64,000 nucleotides of DNA. It comes from Cyanoderma ruficeps (taxonomy: Eukaryota > Chordata > Aves > Passeriformes > Timaliidae). The notes beneath the pieces were generated by a model. The model was not told where the DNA came from, made no database searches, and saw only the letters and a program-made list of their open reading frames with translations. The stretch is from positions 1,902,383 through 1,966,382 of the forward strand of contig VZDJ01006028.1 in assembly GCA_008694505.1 (NCBI GenBank), in the 5' to 3' direction. The position numbers and the translations under genes are program-made. Below are positions 1 to 13,060 of this stretch, in pieces. Positions within the stretch are counted from its first letter, which is position 1; each line of letters starts with the position of its first letter.

Positions 1-1275
1 CATTTGATTAAAATCAGGACGAAATGCGCCAGTCTGGCTAAGAAAGAAGTAAATATATCAACCAACTAAATATAAAAATCCACAAAGGTAAAATGTTGTA
101 AAAGGCAATGAAGTATAATGAGATTATTCAAAGTAAACATGTTTTGGCAATATATTTCTTTCCCTAAATCAATCTTTACAATAGGCAGTGATTATGAAAT
201 TAATACTGTTAACACTCCTTACCAATTTGCGGATTTAATATTTTTAACTGAAGCCAAACCAATTAGTACACCCTGCCTTTCAGATATCACTACATTACAC
301 AGTTTCATGGTACCAAAATAAAGAGGAAGCACATGCTGCATGCATAAAAGTAATTTGCTTGGCTTTGTGAAAAGTAATGAGATAAATAGTGTCTTTTGTG
401 TTTAGTGATACCTTAAGTTTGGATTCTGAAAAGAGGATGTTCATGAATGGTTTCCTTGTTGGGTGCTTTTATTTTTTTGTTACTGTTGTTGGAAGGGGTT
501 CCTTTTGAATGCACTTTGGGCTAATGAGCCCACATAATTTATAGACACTAACAGTCTGAAAGTGGCTGTAGGCAATTTCTCTTTTTTTTTTGTTCTGTTT
601 TATATTTTTTTAAAGACTGAGAAGTGCTACAGACTAATAGTTTATGGCAGACAGCTAATGAGTTGAAACTTCAGTGAGAAAGGAGGCACACACAATGGAA
701 ATACGTGAAAAATTGAAATGACAAGGTTGTTAAGGTAACTCTATCTTGGTTGTGCACTTGTGAAGCTTATTATAATGCAGTGAAATGAAAACTTAGTAAA
801 CATATCTAGTTATTATGAAGAAAAAAAAGATATCTTTTTGAACTGCAAGATGCGCAGATCTGCTGCTGTAATTGTATTGTAATGGAAATGAAGCAAGTGA
901 CAAACAGTACCCAATCGCCCCATACGGCTTGCCCATGCCAATATAGAACATTAAAAAGTAATTTTAAGAACTTTCATTTTCACATTAACTTTTTAAAAAC
1001 AGCTGACTTAGTGATTTTGCAAATGAGAATTTAAATGAAAATGTTCTGTCCACCGAGAGCATCTGAAGAATGCTAACAGGGCTTTGCAATTCTGCCATGA
1101 TGTGCTTTCAGTGCAGTGTTTCTTATTTAAGTACATAGGTTCATGCTTACACATAGTTGCAAAATTTAACACTAAGGAAACTGGATAGAACTGGACAGAT
1201 TCATTATCTCGTCACACTACAGTTTACTGAATTACCATTGTCCATGCAATTCACAAGTGCTCAAGTATGCTGCTT
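1..1275. other. Unannotated A/T-rich stretch
   Basis: No gene or recognisable repeat is visible. Reading frames are short and stop-rich on both strands, and there are only short A or T runs. It ends at the target-site copy of the LTR that follows. Confidence 0.6.
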
Positions 1276-1280
1276 CTCTT

Positions 1281-1783
1281 TGTAGGAGAAGGGAATGCAG
1301 GTGACCTCACCCCTGATAAGTGACAGCTGTGTTAATTACCCAACTCAGCCTCATTGCTGATGAGTCACAGCTATATCCAGTAAAGATAAGTGTGATAAAA
1401 GGGAGTGGGTTAGCTGGTGAGGAAAGGATCATGGAGAAGGATCCTGGAGAGGGAGTATTGCAACTGTGAGGTCAGTCTGGGTCTGCAGTGACAGCCTGTT
1501 GTTGAAACCTGCAGTCACAGTCTAGCTGGATAAAAGCCTTCAGTCAGAGTCAGTAAAATAATACATGTAGGCATAGTTTAGCAGGAAATAACCAGCAGTC
1601 AGAGGCTGCAAAGGAAACCCACAGTAGGATCTTGCCACAGCCACAGCCACAGTCAGTGAATAGTTGGAGTCAGGATCGCTGAGTTGTGAAGAGGAATAAA
1701 GTAGGACCCATTTAATGCTGTGTTTAACAAGGAGTCTGTGCCTTGGCTCATTTCTGCCCTCTAATAAGAGGGCTGCTGCAACA
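1281..1783 (+). mobile_element. Solo ERV LTR, 503 bp, 5-bp target duplication
   Basis: The segment begins TGTAGGAGAAGG and ends CTGCTGCAACA, the TG...CA termini expected of a retroviral LTR. It is flanked on both sides by CTCTT (1276-1280 and 1784-1788). Inside are a TATA-like GATAAAA (1394-1400) and an AATAAA polyadenylation signal (1695-1700), which give the plus orientation. No internal retroviral sequence or second LTR lies beside it, so it is most simply a solo LTR left by LTR-LTR recombination. A 5-bp duplication is typical of ERVL-like (class III) elements and also occurs in some class I elements. The family name is not assigned. It is more G/C-rich than its surroundings and has a short CCACAG triplication near 1635-1653. 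Confidence 0.75.
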
Positions 1784-1788
1784 CTCTT

Positions 1789-4700
1789 GATGAAGTTAAA
1801 CTTTGTTCTGATGAATGCTGTGTATTAGGGCAACACTGACCCTAAAATGATCTTTATTGTGCTGTTAGTCCTTCTCTAGTTTTCTTAAAGTTACTGTGTC
1901 TGGAATTTTAGAAAAAGCAGACGAAGTTGGGTCATCAAGAAAAACTTTCAAGCTTATAGTGTTCAATTTGTGGTGGTTAATGAGAAGGCTGAGGTGGGAA
2001 CACCAACTGTGATTAGTATCAGACCGCCAGTAATGAGTCTCAGACATAACATAAAATGAAGGTAGAGGTAATAGACTGCAAGAAAAGGAGATGAATGTGT
2101 CTCCACATACAACTATCAGACTACTAAAAGAAGTCAAATAAGAATCTGACAATTTGTTGTTGCATTTTAACCTAGAACCAACGTTAAAAACATGGATACT
2201 ACAATTGCTATCAGGTGTCTCCTGAGGACAGTAGAACTGAGAATGCCAGCTGTAGCAGCTGAAGAGAGATTGGAATACTGCTGTCCTGAATTTGGCATCT
2301 CATCTGGCAAGTAAATCCAGCATATGATACTTGGCAAGCATGATTGGTTTTCCCACATAGATTTCAGGTAACAATACCTTTTGAAAGTGGACCAAAAATG
2401 CTGCTTATGTGCTGGTAGAATTAATCTTCAATTTTGGTAGTGAGATAGGCTGCCAAGTGATAATGATATACAACACTGATAATTTTGATTATCTTTGTGG
2501 TGGAAGAACCTGGTGCATGTAGTAACCAATCCCAAAATTCACAAGAAAATACTGAGACAATTAAATATATTTTATCATTAGAAAATATCTAATTGTTACT
2601 CTACTGGTAATTTTGTGAGATGTCCACATGGCATGTCTGTTTCACTCTTTTTGTAAATATTTTTTTTTTTCCAGGGAAAAAAAAAAGAAAAAATACACTT
2701 AACTTATTGGTCTAGGTATAAGACAGAACACTTTACATGTGTCCTTACTACCAGTTGTATATAAAGAAAAGTATTCACGAGAATCTGATCTTTTCTTTGT
2801 CTTTCTGGAAAAGCTAGTAGCAACTGAAGACTGTTCTGAAGGTGAGATAGAGTACTTCATAAACAATTCAAAGATGAGTTCTATAATTTTAGATTTTAAA
2901 AGGAGCAATTATATTGTTTAATTCAATAATGGCATATTGAATTAAGAAGCTCCCTATATATCTGTTCAGCCTCAAGAGAAAAATAAATTTGACCCTTTTG
3001 AATAATAAATTGCCAGTATAATATAGTTCCTGTCACTCACTCTATGGCTTCTGAACAAAGTCGTGAAATTTTTTTGGTTGATTTTTTTTTTTAAATCATA
3101 TGGTTTTAGTGAGCATTGAATGCAATTATTTATTTAAATACCCTACTTTTTATTCCATTATTCCACACAATAGCTATGCTGCACCACGCATATTCAATCC
3201 AGAAAAGTTCTTTATCGTGTAATCATTGCTAAGAATAATTGTGTCAATTTTAATAGAATATACACAATAAACTTTGAATTCATCAAAGGGAAACGGTTAA
3301 TGTAATTCACATTTTCTTAAAAAACCCTTGTATTCTGCTGATGTCAGACTGACTAATCTGATTTCTGATTGAGACTATAATTTTCAGCAACAAACTGGAC
3401 TCCTTGTTGTTCAGTGCATGCTGAACAACAAGGTGGTGAAGAACAGGTAATTTCTCTGATAAGCAATCTTGGGTTAACTTGTACATCAGTCCTAAGACAA
3501 GGTAGTGGGGCTAATAGGCACCTGAACTATCATTTTCAAGAAAATTTTGAACTCTGGATTAGTTAGGGAGGACTGAAGCATGTGTAACACCAACAGTATC
3601 CATTCTTCTAAGACTGTTTTATTTTCTCTATGTTGGTTGTCGAAGGAGACTGAAAAAGAGACTCAAATACAACAGTGTATTCCCATGATTTAGACAACAG
3701 AGTGGACATATGACTAGATCTGGCTCATAGCTGATGTCTCCTCACAGGCAGAAAAAGGGATGACTATTCTGCCTGTATTGATATACAGATGGCCTCACAC
3801 ATTACAATTTACATATATTTGTTTAAATTTTGAATAAGATTTTAAAGTACCTAGATTAAGCAGAATAACATAATAATGAAATTAAAATTTTCAAATTTTT
3901 ATAAATCACATTTATTTCCCTTTGCATGGTCTCACATTCTGGACATTACCAGTATGGGCTTGAAAGAAGTTGAGTTAAATTTTCTAAAAAAATCACTTTG
4001 TGTTTTTCTTTTGAAATGTTTGGCTAGTACATATGTCTGTGATTCACTCATTTTATGCTGCTGATCAAATAACTTGTGTTTGTATTCATCCATAATTTGT
4101 TCAAAAAATTGTACAAAGTATTTAAAATAAGTACTATGAATTATGTTAGCTGATAATTTTTATGACAGATGTGGTTGTTTATCAAAATGTTTCCCCTCTT
4201 TTCCACTTCTGAAAATCCAGTCCAATAATTTGTGAATATATTTAGAATACAACTATATAAATAATTCACAAAGTTTTCTTATTCCAGATTTTATGGAAAA
4301 TCCATTATTGTTCATTTTGCCTCTGTAGCAACTGATCCAAAGTTCAATGATATCTCAAACTCTTCTTCCATTACTTCATCAGTATTTGGATCAGTGACTT
4401 AGCCCAAGCATGGAAAGGGCTTTGCACAGACATTGCTTCAAATCTCACCACTGCATATCTTATCCCATTATCCATTGCTAATTTACATGCCTATTTGAAA
4501 TCAAAGTGGAGCATGTAAATTGAAAGGTAGGGTGCAACTAGATTAAGTTTACTTTTGAATACATTTATAAAAAGAATGGTGGATTAATCAGCAATTATTT
4601 ATTTTCAATATACTAGTAACCAGATGCCCTGGGAATAGTTTAACTTTTTTAATTGCACATATAAATGTAAGTAGCTATATAGCTAAATATATCCAAAGTG

Positions 4701-7700
4701 TACTGATGTTTTTTCAAAAAATGAGATGGGTGATTTTCATAGCTGTTAGCATTTATGTTGATTCTACAGAAGACTGAAGTTGGGTAAGTTGAGTCAAATA
4801 TGCTATTATATTTCTGCAAAGTCTTGCAGAATTTTAACAGCATCATTTTTGTTATTATACAGTCAATACAAATTCAGTCTTCTATTTTCTGACTCTGGTT
4901 CTGATAGGTTTCACTTGTCAGGGTTATGCATTTTTGTTATGTTAATGAATGAAGAGAGCTCATACAATTTTAAAATACCTTACTGAAAAGCTTGAAAAGC
5001 AAAACCAAACTGGAAATAGTTGTACATCACAAATTTAGATTTAAAAAGGTCTGCTGCAGAAAAAAACAATATTCAATTGCACATGCACATTTCACAACTT
5101 CAGTTAGTGCTCAGAGATAATGAAAAAAAGAGTTTTACTTAGTATACAAACATTGTTGATATTCACAGTAATATCAATTGCGCAGTGATAAGGAAAATGA
5201 GGCTAATTACCTCCAAGTATTATTTTGAGGTAGACCTTATGCCTTCTACCTGCACAGAGGACAAAATTAAAATACCAGCATCTAAAGTTCCATAATGTTC
5301 ATAATTATGCTGCACAGTCTTTTCTTTAAAAAACAGAAATTTAATAGCAGTTAAATGGCCTGAGCAAAACAACAAATGAATAAGCTTTATATGTTTAATT
5401 AATATTTAGTTCCTGATTCTTATACCTATGCCCTTTCAGACCATTTGTTCTAGGACCTGAATTAAGGCAGTACAATCACCCTGCATTTTACTTTAAGGTA
5501 ATGATGAGGGATTCGGCTTGACTTATTCTCTACTGACCTATTTTAGCTCCTTGCTCTTTTTAGTCTCAATGCAGAGATTTTTGATGACCCAGGTTTCTAA
5601 TAAAGACCTGAATTAGAAGGATGGGTAGACATGAACATGTATTAGCATAATTTCACCTGCTGACAGTTAAAAATATGGCATATACTTATAACAGATGTCA
5701 GTCAATTTTATGCCAATTTAAAACGCCAAAGAAAGTAAATCAGAATACCTAAGATAGCAATTCTTCCCCAGACATGTGCAGAAGCACCCACAAACATAGG
5801 GGTTCTACTTTGGTTGCTATAAGATCAAAATTCTCTGCCCAGAGTCAATGTTTCTTTAGTTTAGGACACTGATAAAATCACAGAAACTCTTCTACTGTAA
5901 TTTTCATCCATTCTCTTGCATGTAACAGTGATTGTACACTACATTCATATTAGTAATTTTTATTTTTCACAGAAATCTGTGTGATTTAATTTTCTCTTAT
6001 CATGTTTATTTTGCAAGTCTGATCATCAAGAGAATGCATGGAGTAGAAAATACGATATAAGAGGGAAACATAAGAGTAAAAACCAAATAAATTTGCTCAG
6101 TAACAGGTTTCTTCCATATTTCTAGTCTTGGATGCACATATGATGTGGGATTAAATGGTGAAACATGACATTTTAATAACATGTATATGTATATTTGCAC
6201 CTATACAGAGCCACATCTAAGTGATAGCTGCTATATAGACTTTAAATATGTGTAATACATTTTTCATATATTTAAATACTGTGACACAATCAATTATTTT
6301 GTTGATTTAGACAATAAAACAGGAAGTCTGTTTATGTGGATTCAGAGGTCTTTGTCCTCTTCATTAAAGCTCAATGTGTATCATTGTTTCATATTTCATT
6401 CTGTTGACTGACATATATGCTCAAGTAACAGCCTGTTTTGTGTCTTTCTTCCTAGCCAAATTTAAAACATCTTGTCAAAACTCATGATACTCCTGCTATC
6501 AAAGTGAGAATGACTATGGAGGTCCCATGCCTGATTCTACTTTATTGGAAAGAAAACAAGTCTGAGTGGTTTTGACCAGCCTGGATCTCTCAGAAAAACT
6601 CTTGACTGTATTGGACACTGAGCACCTCATGGAATGACTTTTTGTTCCAATCTAAGCTGCATAGCAGGAACTGATGTAACCCTGATAGGATTATAAAAAA
6701 GTCATGCACAGAAAAAGGAGGATCCTTATTTGGCACAAACCACCACAGTGCCCCCCTAGTTTATCCTCTTATCCCAAAGGCTCTTGTCCAGAACACACAA
6801 CAAAAACATCTCAACCTATAGCAGAGATACCTTCATTCTCTACCAGTGTCAAACAAAGCCCATCTTGGGCTTCAGGCATAAGCAAACATGCTTATGTCTT
6901 TGTAGTGGTTTATCTAAACTATTACTGTTCAACTGACTGAATAGTATACTACTAAATTATTAATTATATAAATATATATAAGCACTCATACAATTTTTAT
7001 TTGCTTATAAAAACAGGTAATTAAGTCAATATCAAGCTGAAAGTAAGATTGTCAATACCTTGAAAAATTTTTCTTTGAAATTTCTCTTTACTTTTTTTAT
7101 TGCTTTGAAGTACATGTTCCCTCTAAGTCCTATGGTTGGGCATCTTCTGCCATATCTGAGGACCCCCAGTGGGTGGAATATGTGCAACTTAGATGTTCAA
7201 AGTATTTTCTGCTGCTAAAGCAGAAAGAAAACAGCTCAAATTTTAAGTTTCATTAGGCTAAAATATTCAACACTGCCAATAAGAAATGCAAGAAATCTCT
7301 CTCTACATGAGGCAGCTATCAGTCAGGAGGGAAAGATTTTGTTTCTCCCTGATTACTTGCCTTCTTGCACTTTATATTTCTAGTTTAGAGTTTTATCCCT
7401 TTCCATGCTGATTCTTCTCTCCTTAAATTTCTGAGCTACTATGATCTCACCTCAATAATTACTTCAGTAATTTTTTTCCCATTTTTCATAGTTGGGAGTA
7501 CAAACTTTTTCACAGCTCCTTCTGCCACTTGATAATGTTTTAGCTATCCCCTTTCCTTCAAATTCTGTAACTCTACAGTTGTATGAACAACGTGAGGCTG
7601 CCTATGAGGTACACTGGTTTAATGAATCTGACTTGATCCATATATAATTTCAGAAATCCTTTTTAGCAGCCTTTTTCTAACCCCCAGCTTTGGTACCATG

Positions 7701-10700
7701 GCAAAGAAATTACCAACTTTTAGGTTTTGGATACCTCAGGCTCTGTCATTTTTGCATCTTGCTGTAAGGTTTGGATATAAATATGTGATTCTTATCTCCT
7801 GAGCAGTTGTTTTGGTATGTATTTGTTTTGAATAGTCCAAGTTCAACTGATGTAAGTATATGATGACTGTTTACTTGAAAATTAAGCTCATTTGGTTGTC
7901 ACCAGTTTCCTTTTTGTTTGAAGTTGCATTAATATCAGCGTTTCTAATCTGTAGAAATATGGGATGCTGGAGGGCATGCTCAAGTCCAAAACAACTCTTT
8001 ATGCTTGCTAGAACCAGAACTTGCAGAAATGATTCTAGTTTGACCTGACAGGATGTGATTGATATGGCTCTTTGAATATTGATTGAAAAGACAGTTTAGA
8101 ATGTGGACCTCTCCTATCTTGTGGAGGCACTAAATAGAAAAGAGCACGAACAAACGTATTGGGGCATGCATGATTGATTCAACTTCAAATTTGAAATTTA
8201 CGTCTATTTCCATGCATACTTTTTTCCCCACTTGTTACATACTTTTCAGTAGTACTAAAAAGTAAAATGGCTTTGTTTGAAATTGTAAAAAATGTTCTGT
8301 GTATTAATTGTGTGTAGCCTTAGCACAACCAGATTTCACTCAGCCATTTGTTTTTGATAACTGATGTGTGTATTTTTCAACTCATGTTGAGCATTTTGTA
8401 AAGGAGTTATAGCAGCCTTGTGTTAGACTATGCTTGCATTGCATAGAAGAGATTATATGAATAATCTCTGCTTTTTACTGAACAGTGAAAACAATTTGAG
8501 AAAATGGTATAAAATGATTCTTTCAAAAACGTTGTTGTTGAAAAATGCTTTAGGCAATGTACTTCTCAAACCATAGTGTTGTACATATGTAAAGATTTTA
8601 TAACATCTGGACCAGTATTTTTTTTCTTAGCAGTAAACTTATATTACATCAAGGTTGTAAGCAATAGAAATATTAGAAAGCAAGCAAAAAGGACAACTAA
8701 AAATCAGAAAAATTCAGCATTTGTTATATGGGTTGGTATACTATGATTGATAATAAAGGTATAATAATGTGCTTCAAAACCTCCAATATTATTTTTGAAG
8801 GACAGGAAAGCCTCCTTCTACTCTGTGTTTATTACTCTGTAAATATCTCGTAGTAGCATATATCTGAATATTGGATTAAAATCATTAACTTTCATGGTTA
8901 AAACTTTGGTTTTTATAAGCAATGACTTTATAATTAACATACTAATAATATAAAATTCAATACTGTCTTGCTCATTTATTCAGTCCCAAGATTGAAGATT
9001 AGATTTAACTTTGCTTGTATTTATGACAAAATTTAATGAACAATTAAATGAACAGCTTTTTATATTTCTGCTAATCATTACAATTAAAGAAGACCTTTAA
9101 AATTTCTGAAGCAGATTCTATTATTTGGAAACAATCAAAGATTGAAAACATGGGGCTTAATTATTTCAGAAAAAGAATAATGGAGGAGCAAAACAATACA
9201 AAAGGGAAATTGCGTGAACTTAACAGATTTAAGTATAAATGGGAGACATCAAAAACAGATGCAATCCAGCTCACAAAAGATATGTGATAAATATGACACA
9301 GAAATCAAAAAACAGCATAAAAGGGCCCCTTTTAACTGTCTGGCAGTGAGGGTGGTTCCAAAGCACTGAGGTTAGTAAAGGCAAGATCAGACCACAGCAC
9401 AAAAGCTCAACAAATAATCAAGTATAAGCAGCTAGGTGAACCTTAGGGATGCTTCATCCTCTTTGAATGATAGCTGCAGGGACACGATTCATCTGGGGAG
9501 AAAGTGGGAAATAACATGAGGCATCAGACCAAAATTGAAAAATGTGAGCTTAGACAGCAGTCCCAGAATCATAGCTCCTTGGATCTCCCTTAAAGAAAAT
9601 CAGTATTCAACGTTCCTTGTTGCATGCACTTAAGCAGTAAGTTCATACTTCCCCTCTTTATTTCTCAACATTTTTCAGTTTATTATGACTTGCATATTAC
9701 TGTTACATGCATGATACTACTGTAATATTTCTATGATACTTGCTGTATTTTAAAATGCAGCTCATCAGGTACAAACTGCTGCTCAGCATACACTCACTCA
9801 CTATTCCCCAAATAACTACAAGTAATATTGCTCAGTCACTTTACTGGAGGTTATATTTGGACAAGAATGTTTTTCTCCAAAGCATTGTTTACCTCTTGCA
9901 TTTGCATCATGAAGAATTACAATGCCTTACCTAATACCACTAAAACTCTCTGTATGGTGACTAACCACTGCAATATCACTGTGTTATACATCAGCTGTTA
10001 ACTCTAGCACTTTACTGCAGAAAAAGCATGCCTTATTGTTGGAGATTTTTTTTTTTTGCTATTCCTGGTTTGTTCAGTCTCTGGTAGGTTGGCAAAACTG
10101 ACAACACTGCATTGTCTAAAGAATTCTACAAAGATTTGTTTAATTAATGAGTTTGTTTTTTGGCTTCATGACGTTCAGAGAGGCAGTAATCAGATACATT
10201 CCAAAGGTACTTGTCATTCAACAAGAATATAGAATATCTCTAGCTAGATTTACACAGTGATATATCTATGGTCATAATTCAGAAAACAAGTCTTTTTGAT
10301 CTTAGTAGTTCTTCGACTTACAGCAAGGTTTGTAACACCTCATGGATACCAAATATTCTCTTGCCATGTAAACTCTGAGATTCTGTTCTGTTTAGAGATG
10401 TAATAGTCCTATGGTTGAAGTATTATGTGTAGATATTTTATTGAAAACCTAATTTATATAGTGACCTCTTGGGCTTGAAAATTTTTCTCTTTGACTTCTA
10501 TATTGGCTGTGGGAAAATTTTGCAGGACAAGACATTTAATCCACTTTATCAGAGACTGATCTTCTGAGCTAAATTTTATGAAATATCAGAAGAGATTAAT
10601 AGATAAAGTATAAGGTACACTTATATGATCATATAATTTTATTTTTTAAAAATAAAAAATCTGGAAAAAAGAGATTGTTTTGTTTCATATCTTGTTGTGA

Positions 10701-10799
10701 TGGTGATACTTTTTTCCTTGTTATATATGTAAGTATATGTGAGAGAGAGAGGGAGAGCATGTGCATGTTGTGAATATTATTTTTGTCTTTAGAAGTCAA
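1789..10799. other. Long A/T-rich stretch without recognisable genes or repeats
   Basis: I read both strands and saw no exon-like frame, known interspersed repeat or RNA gene. Reading frames stay below about 100 codons and have no splice context. Local features are poly-T/poly-A near 2660-2690, the perfect hairpin at 3402-3433 (listed separately), an 11-bp inverted repeat at 4331-4341/4385-4395, another at 4480-4490/4511-4521, and a short GA run near 10,740. Old, unrecognisable repeat remnants cannot be excluded. Confidence 0.5.
3402..3433. other. Perfect hairpin, 13-bp arms, 6-nt loop
   Basis: The arms are CCTTGTTGTTCAG (3402-3414) and its exact reverse complement CTGAACAACAAGG (3421-3433), around the loop TGCATG. 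It is too short for a microRNA precursor and has no T run after it. No target duplication or transposon terminus flanks it. A template-switch (snap-back) mutation is the simplest explanation. Confidence 0.8.
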
Positions 10800-11460
10800 A
10801 AGATCAGGCTGCAGGCAATTCCAGGGTTGGTGAGTAGGTAACATAGCCACGGAGCTGGGAGGGGACTGAATTTTTTAGAGCAGCACTGCATGGACAGCTG
10901 GCTTTTAGAGAATTGGAGAGTCCCAGATATCTTCTGGAGAGACATCTGCTGTTGGTACGTGCATGTGCGTAGATATCTCTACGGATAAGAAATTTGGGGA
11001 GAATGAGGATCCAGGACAACACCATAGATGGTCTGTGTGTCCAAGGACACATACTATGGGATCTACAGTGTGGGTGTGGGGGAAGGATTGGGGCAGAATG
11101 GAGGGAGATGGGGGAGTGAGTAAGGGGGTCTCTAACAGTAGCTGATGTGAACCTGCAGTCTCTGGGGCTCTCATGCCCAGATGCCAATAACTGGAGATAT
11201 TGGGATACAGGGGCAGCTTCTGGGTGTACCGAGTGTGTGATCCAAACTTCTGCAGGGATCCACACCGTACTTCCATATATTTCCCAGAGCTTACATTACC
11301 CACTACCTGACGTTTTGTGTTGATGTGGGACCTGGTCATGTCTGTCTGTGTTGTTCTGTGTGACCAGCTCTGGGATATACATGTGTTACATGTGTATATT
11401 TGTGCATGGACCTACTGATAATAAATATATGCTCAGCCACACAGCTGCAGCAGCATCAGC
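10800..11460 (+). mobile_element. Probable avian ERV LTR or ERV-derived segment, unclassified
   Basis: An abrupt G/C- and G-rich block in A/T-rich flanks contains runs such as GTGGGTGTGGGGGAAGG, GTGTGTCCAAGGACAC-type segments, and an AATAAA near the right side (about 11,421) just before the sequence returns to local composition. The texture resembles U3/R/U5 regions of songbird retroviral LTRs as I remember them. I could not define TG...CA ends or a target duplication, so limits and orientation are approximate. Overlapping open frames of up to about 150 codons on the minus strand are probably an effect of the G/C content and are not called as genes. Confidence 0.4.
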
Positions 11461-12740
11461 TCTACCAGACTGCAAATTTAGTCTCCTCTTAACTACTTAT
11501 ACTGAGTTAAGAACAAAATTGTGCATGTTTAGCATCCAAAAATTTCTAGATATTGGGAAAAATCTAGGAAATAAAACCAAAATATAAATGTATCAGTTGG
11601 ATATAAACCTATGCATTACATTAAAATTAGTCCTTTGTGTTCTCTGAGAACATATTATCTTAAGTCTGTTGCTCAAGGAATTACCCCTTTGTACATTTTT
11701 ATTCTTACTATACCATTATACCAGCATTTCAATGAGCTAGTTCAGGGAGGCAAAACAATAGAAAACTGCTTGGTCTCTAAGGGGCTCTGCTTTCTGCTGG
11801 TTTAGCTCTGCCGCTAGAGCTGAGCACAGTGGGAGGAGCATGAGGACTATCACAAGCCTTGTGGAAGGAGCCTGTGGAGGAAGAAAACTAGGCAGCTTCC
11901 AGCAAAAACTGATGTTGCCCCAGATTTACTGCAATGCAATGGTAAACAGAATTCATTCTACTTGTTTTCTTTGTGAAGAGAAAATAATTTTTAACTTTTC
12001 TTCTCGAGAGAGACTCTCTTCTGTGTAAGTCAATTCTTATTATGCTCTGCAACTACAGAAATTTTCTTCTATGAGCACTTAGGTCATCATCATTGGTCAT
12101 ATACCTTTACCAGCTATCCCACCTAATACAGTTGCAGAAAGAACTGGGACTTCTTTTTGTGACCAAGGCAACTGTAGAATAGTTGTAAGAACACTAGAAA
12201 CCTTTGGTAAGAACATGCATTTTGTACAAGTACAGCTGAACATAAAAAACTGTAATAGAGATGACAATTTTATGATGGGGATTAATACACTCTCTACAAA
12301 TGTAAATTTTAGACTTCTTTTCTATTACATTGTCAATCAGTAATCTCTTCTATTATGTATTCATTTTAAGTTAGAACTAACTTAAATAAAGAATTACTTT
12401 AAAAACAATGTGTAGATCTAAAAATTTCAGCAATCATTTCTTTTATATATATACAGAACTCCTAAGCTTTCTAATCTAGCCTTGTAATTCATTAGTAAAA
12501 AGTAAATTATTTCCATATGAGTAAGTGAAATAGGAAAAGAGATAACATACTAAATTGGAAAAATTAGGGAAATGATTTTAAGTATTCAATGTATGCCTTT
12601 ATTTAAAGAAAATCTATGTATGCCACTGATTCTTCATTGATTATCTTCCTCTATATTTTTCAGTTGGTTTTTATTAGGTCTGGGAATTGTTGCACTAATC
12701 AATCATCATGGCAGACATAAGTTGAATAAGATCTGAGAAA
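11461..12740. other. Unannotated A/T-rich stretch
   Basis: No gene or named repeat was recognised. Frames of 60-80 codons on the plus strand show no protein-like composition and no splice context. Confidence 0.5.
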
Positions 12741-13060
12741 TACCATAGCATGGATCTTAGGAGATCATTTTGTCCTTCAGTCTGCTCCAAGGCAGTATTA
12801 GCACTCCTCCTGACAGATATTTTTGTTTAACCTTTTCTGAAAGAATTTTATGATAGACCTCCCTAGGCAATCTATTTCCATGCTTTATAGTCCTCACCAT
12901 TGGAAATACTTCCTAATCTGATGTCTTTTTCTCTTTTTCTGCAGATTTACCCTTCTGTAGTTTTTGTTTGTTTGTTTTTGTTTGAGGGTGTTTATTTGTT
13001 TGCTTTGCAAAATTGTTCATTAAATGCTATCTGCCCTCAGTCCTTTCTCCTTCGGGCTAA
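12741..13060 (-). mobile_element. Old CR1 LINE 3' fragment (antisense)
   Basis: Read in the plus direction, the segment has the usual antisense CR1 order: a GGAGATCATTTTGTCC-type start, then CTCCTGACAGAT, then a stretch like 'CCTCCCTAGGCAATCTATTTCCATGC', then a weakly matching 'ACTTCCTAATCTGATGT'. Divergence from younger CR1 copies in the window is heavy, which suggests an ancient CR1 subfamily. The tail repeats are no longer visible, and a TTTG-rich stretch (12,960-13,005) interrupts the match. Confidence 0.5.

Noticed and set aside
4331..4395. 11-bp inverted repeat ACTGATCCAAA / TTTGGATCAGT with a 43-bp loop
   Set aside because: With a loop of this size, about one such pair is expected by chance in the window.
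4480..4521. 11-bp inverted repeat AATTTACATGC / GCATGTAAATT with a 20-nt loop
   Set aside because: It is A/T-rich with a long loop and close to chance expectation. Arms are too short for a microRNA precursor.
10804..11339. Two overlapping minus-strand frames of 144 and 153 codons
   Set aside because: They overlap each other in different frames over the G-rich repeat-like block. This is what a stop-poor composition produces, and no conserved domain is seen.
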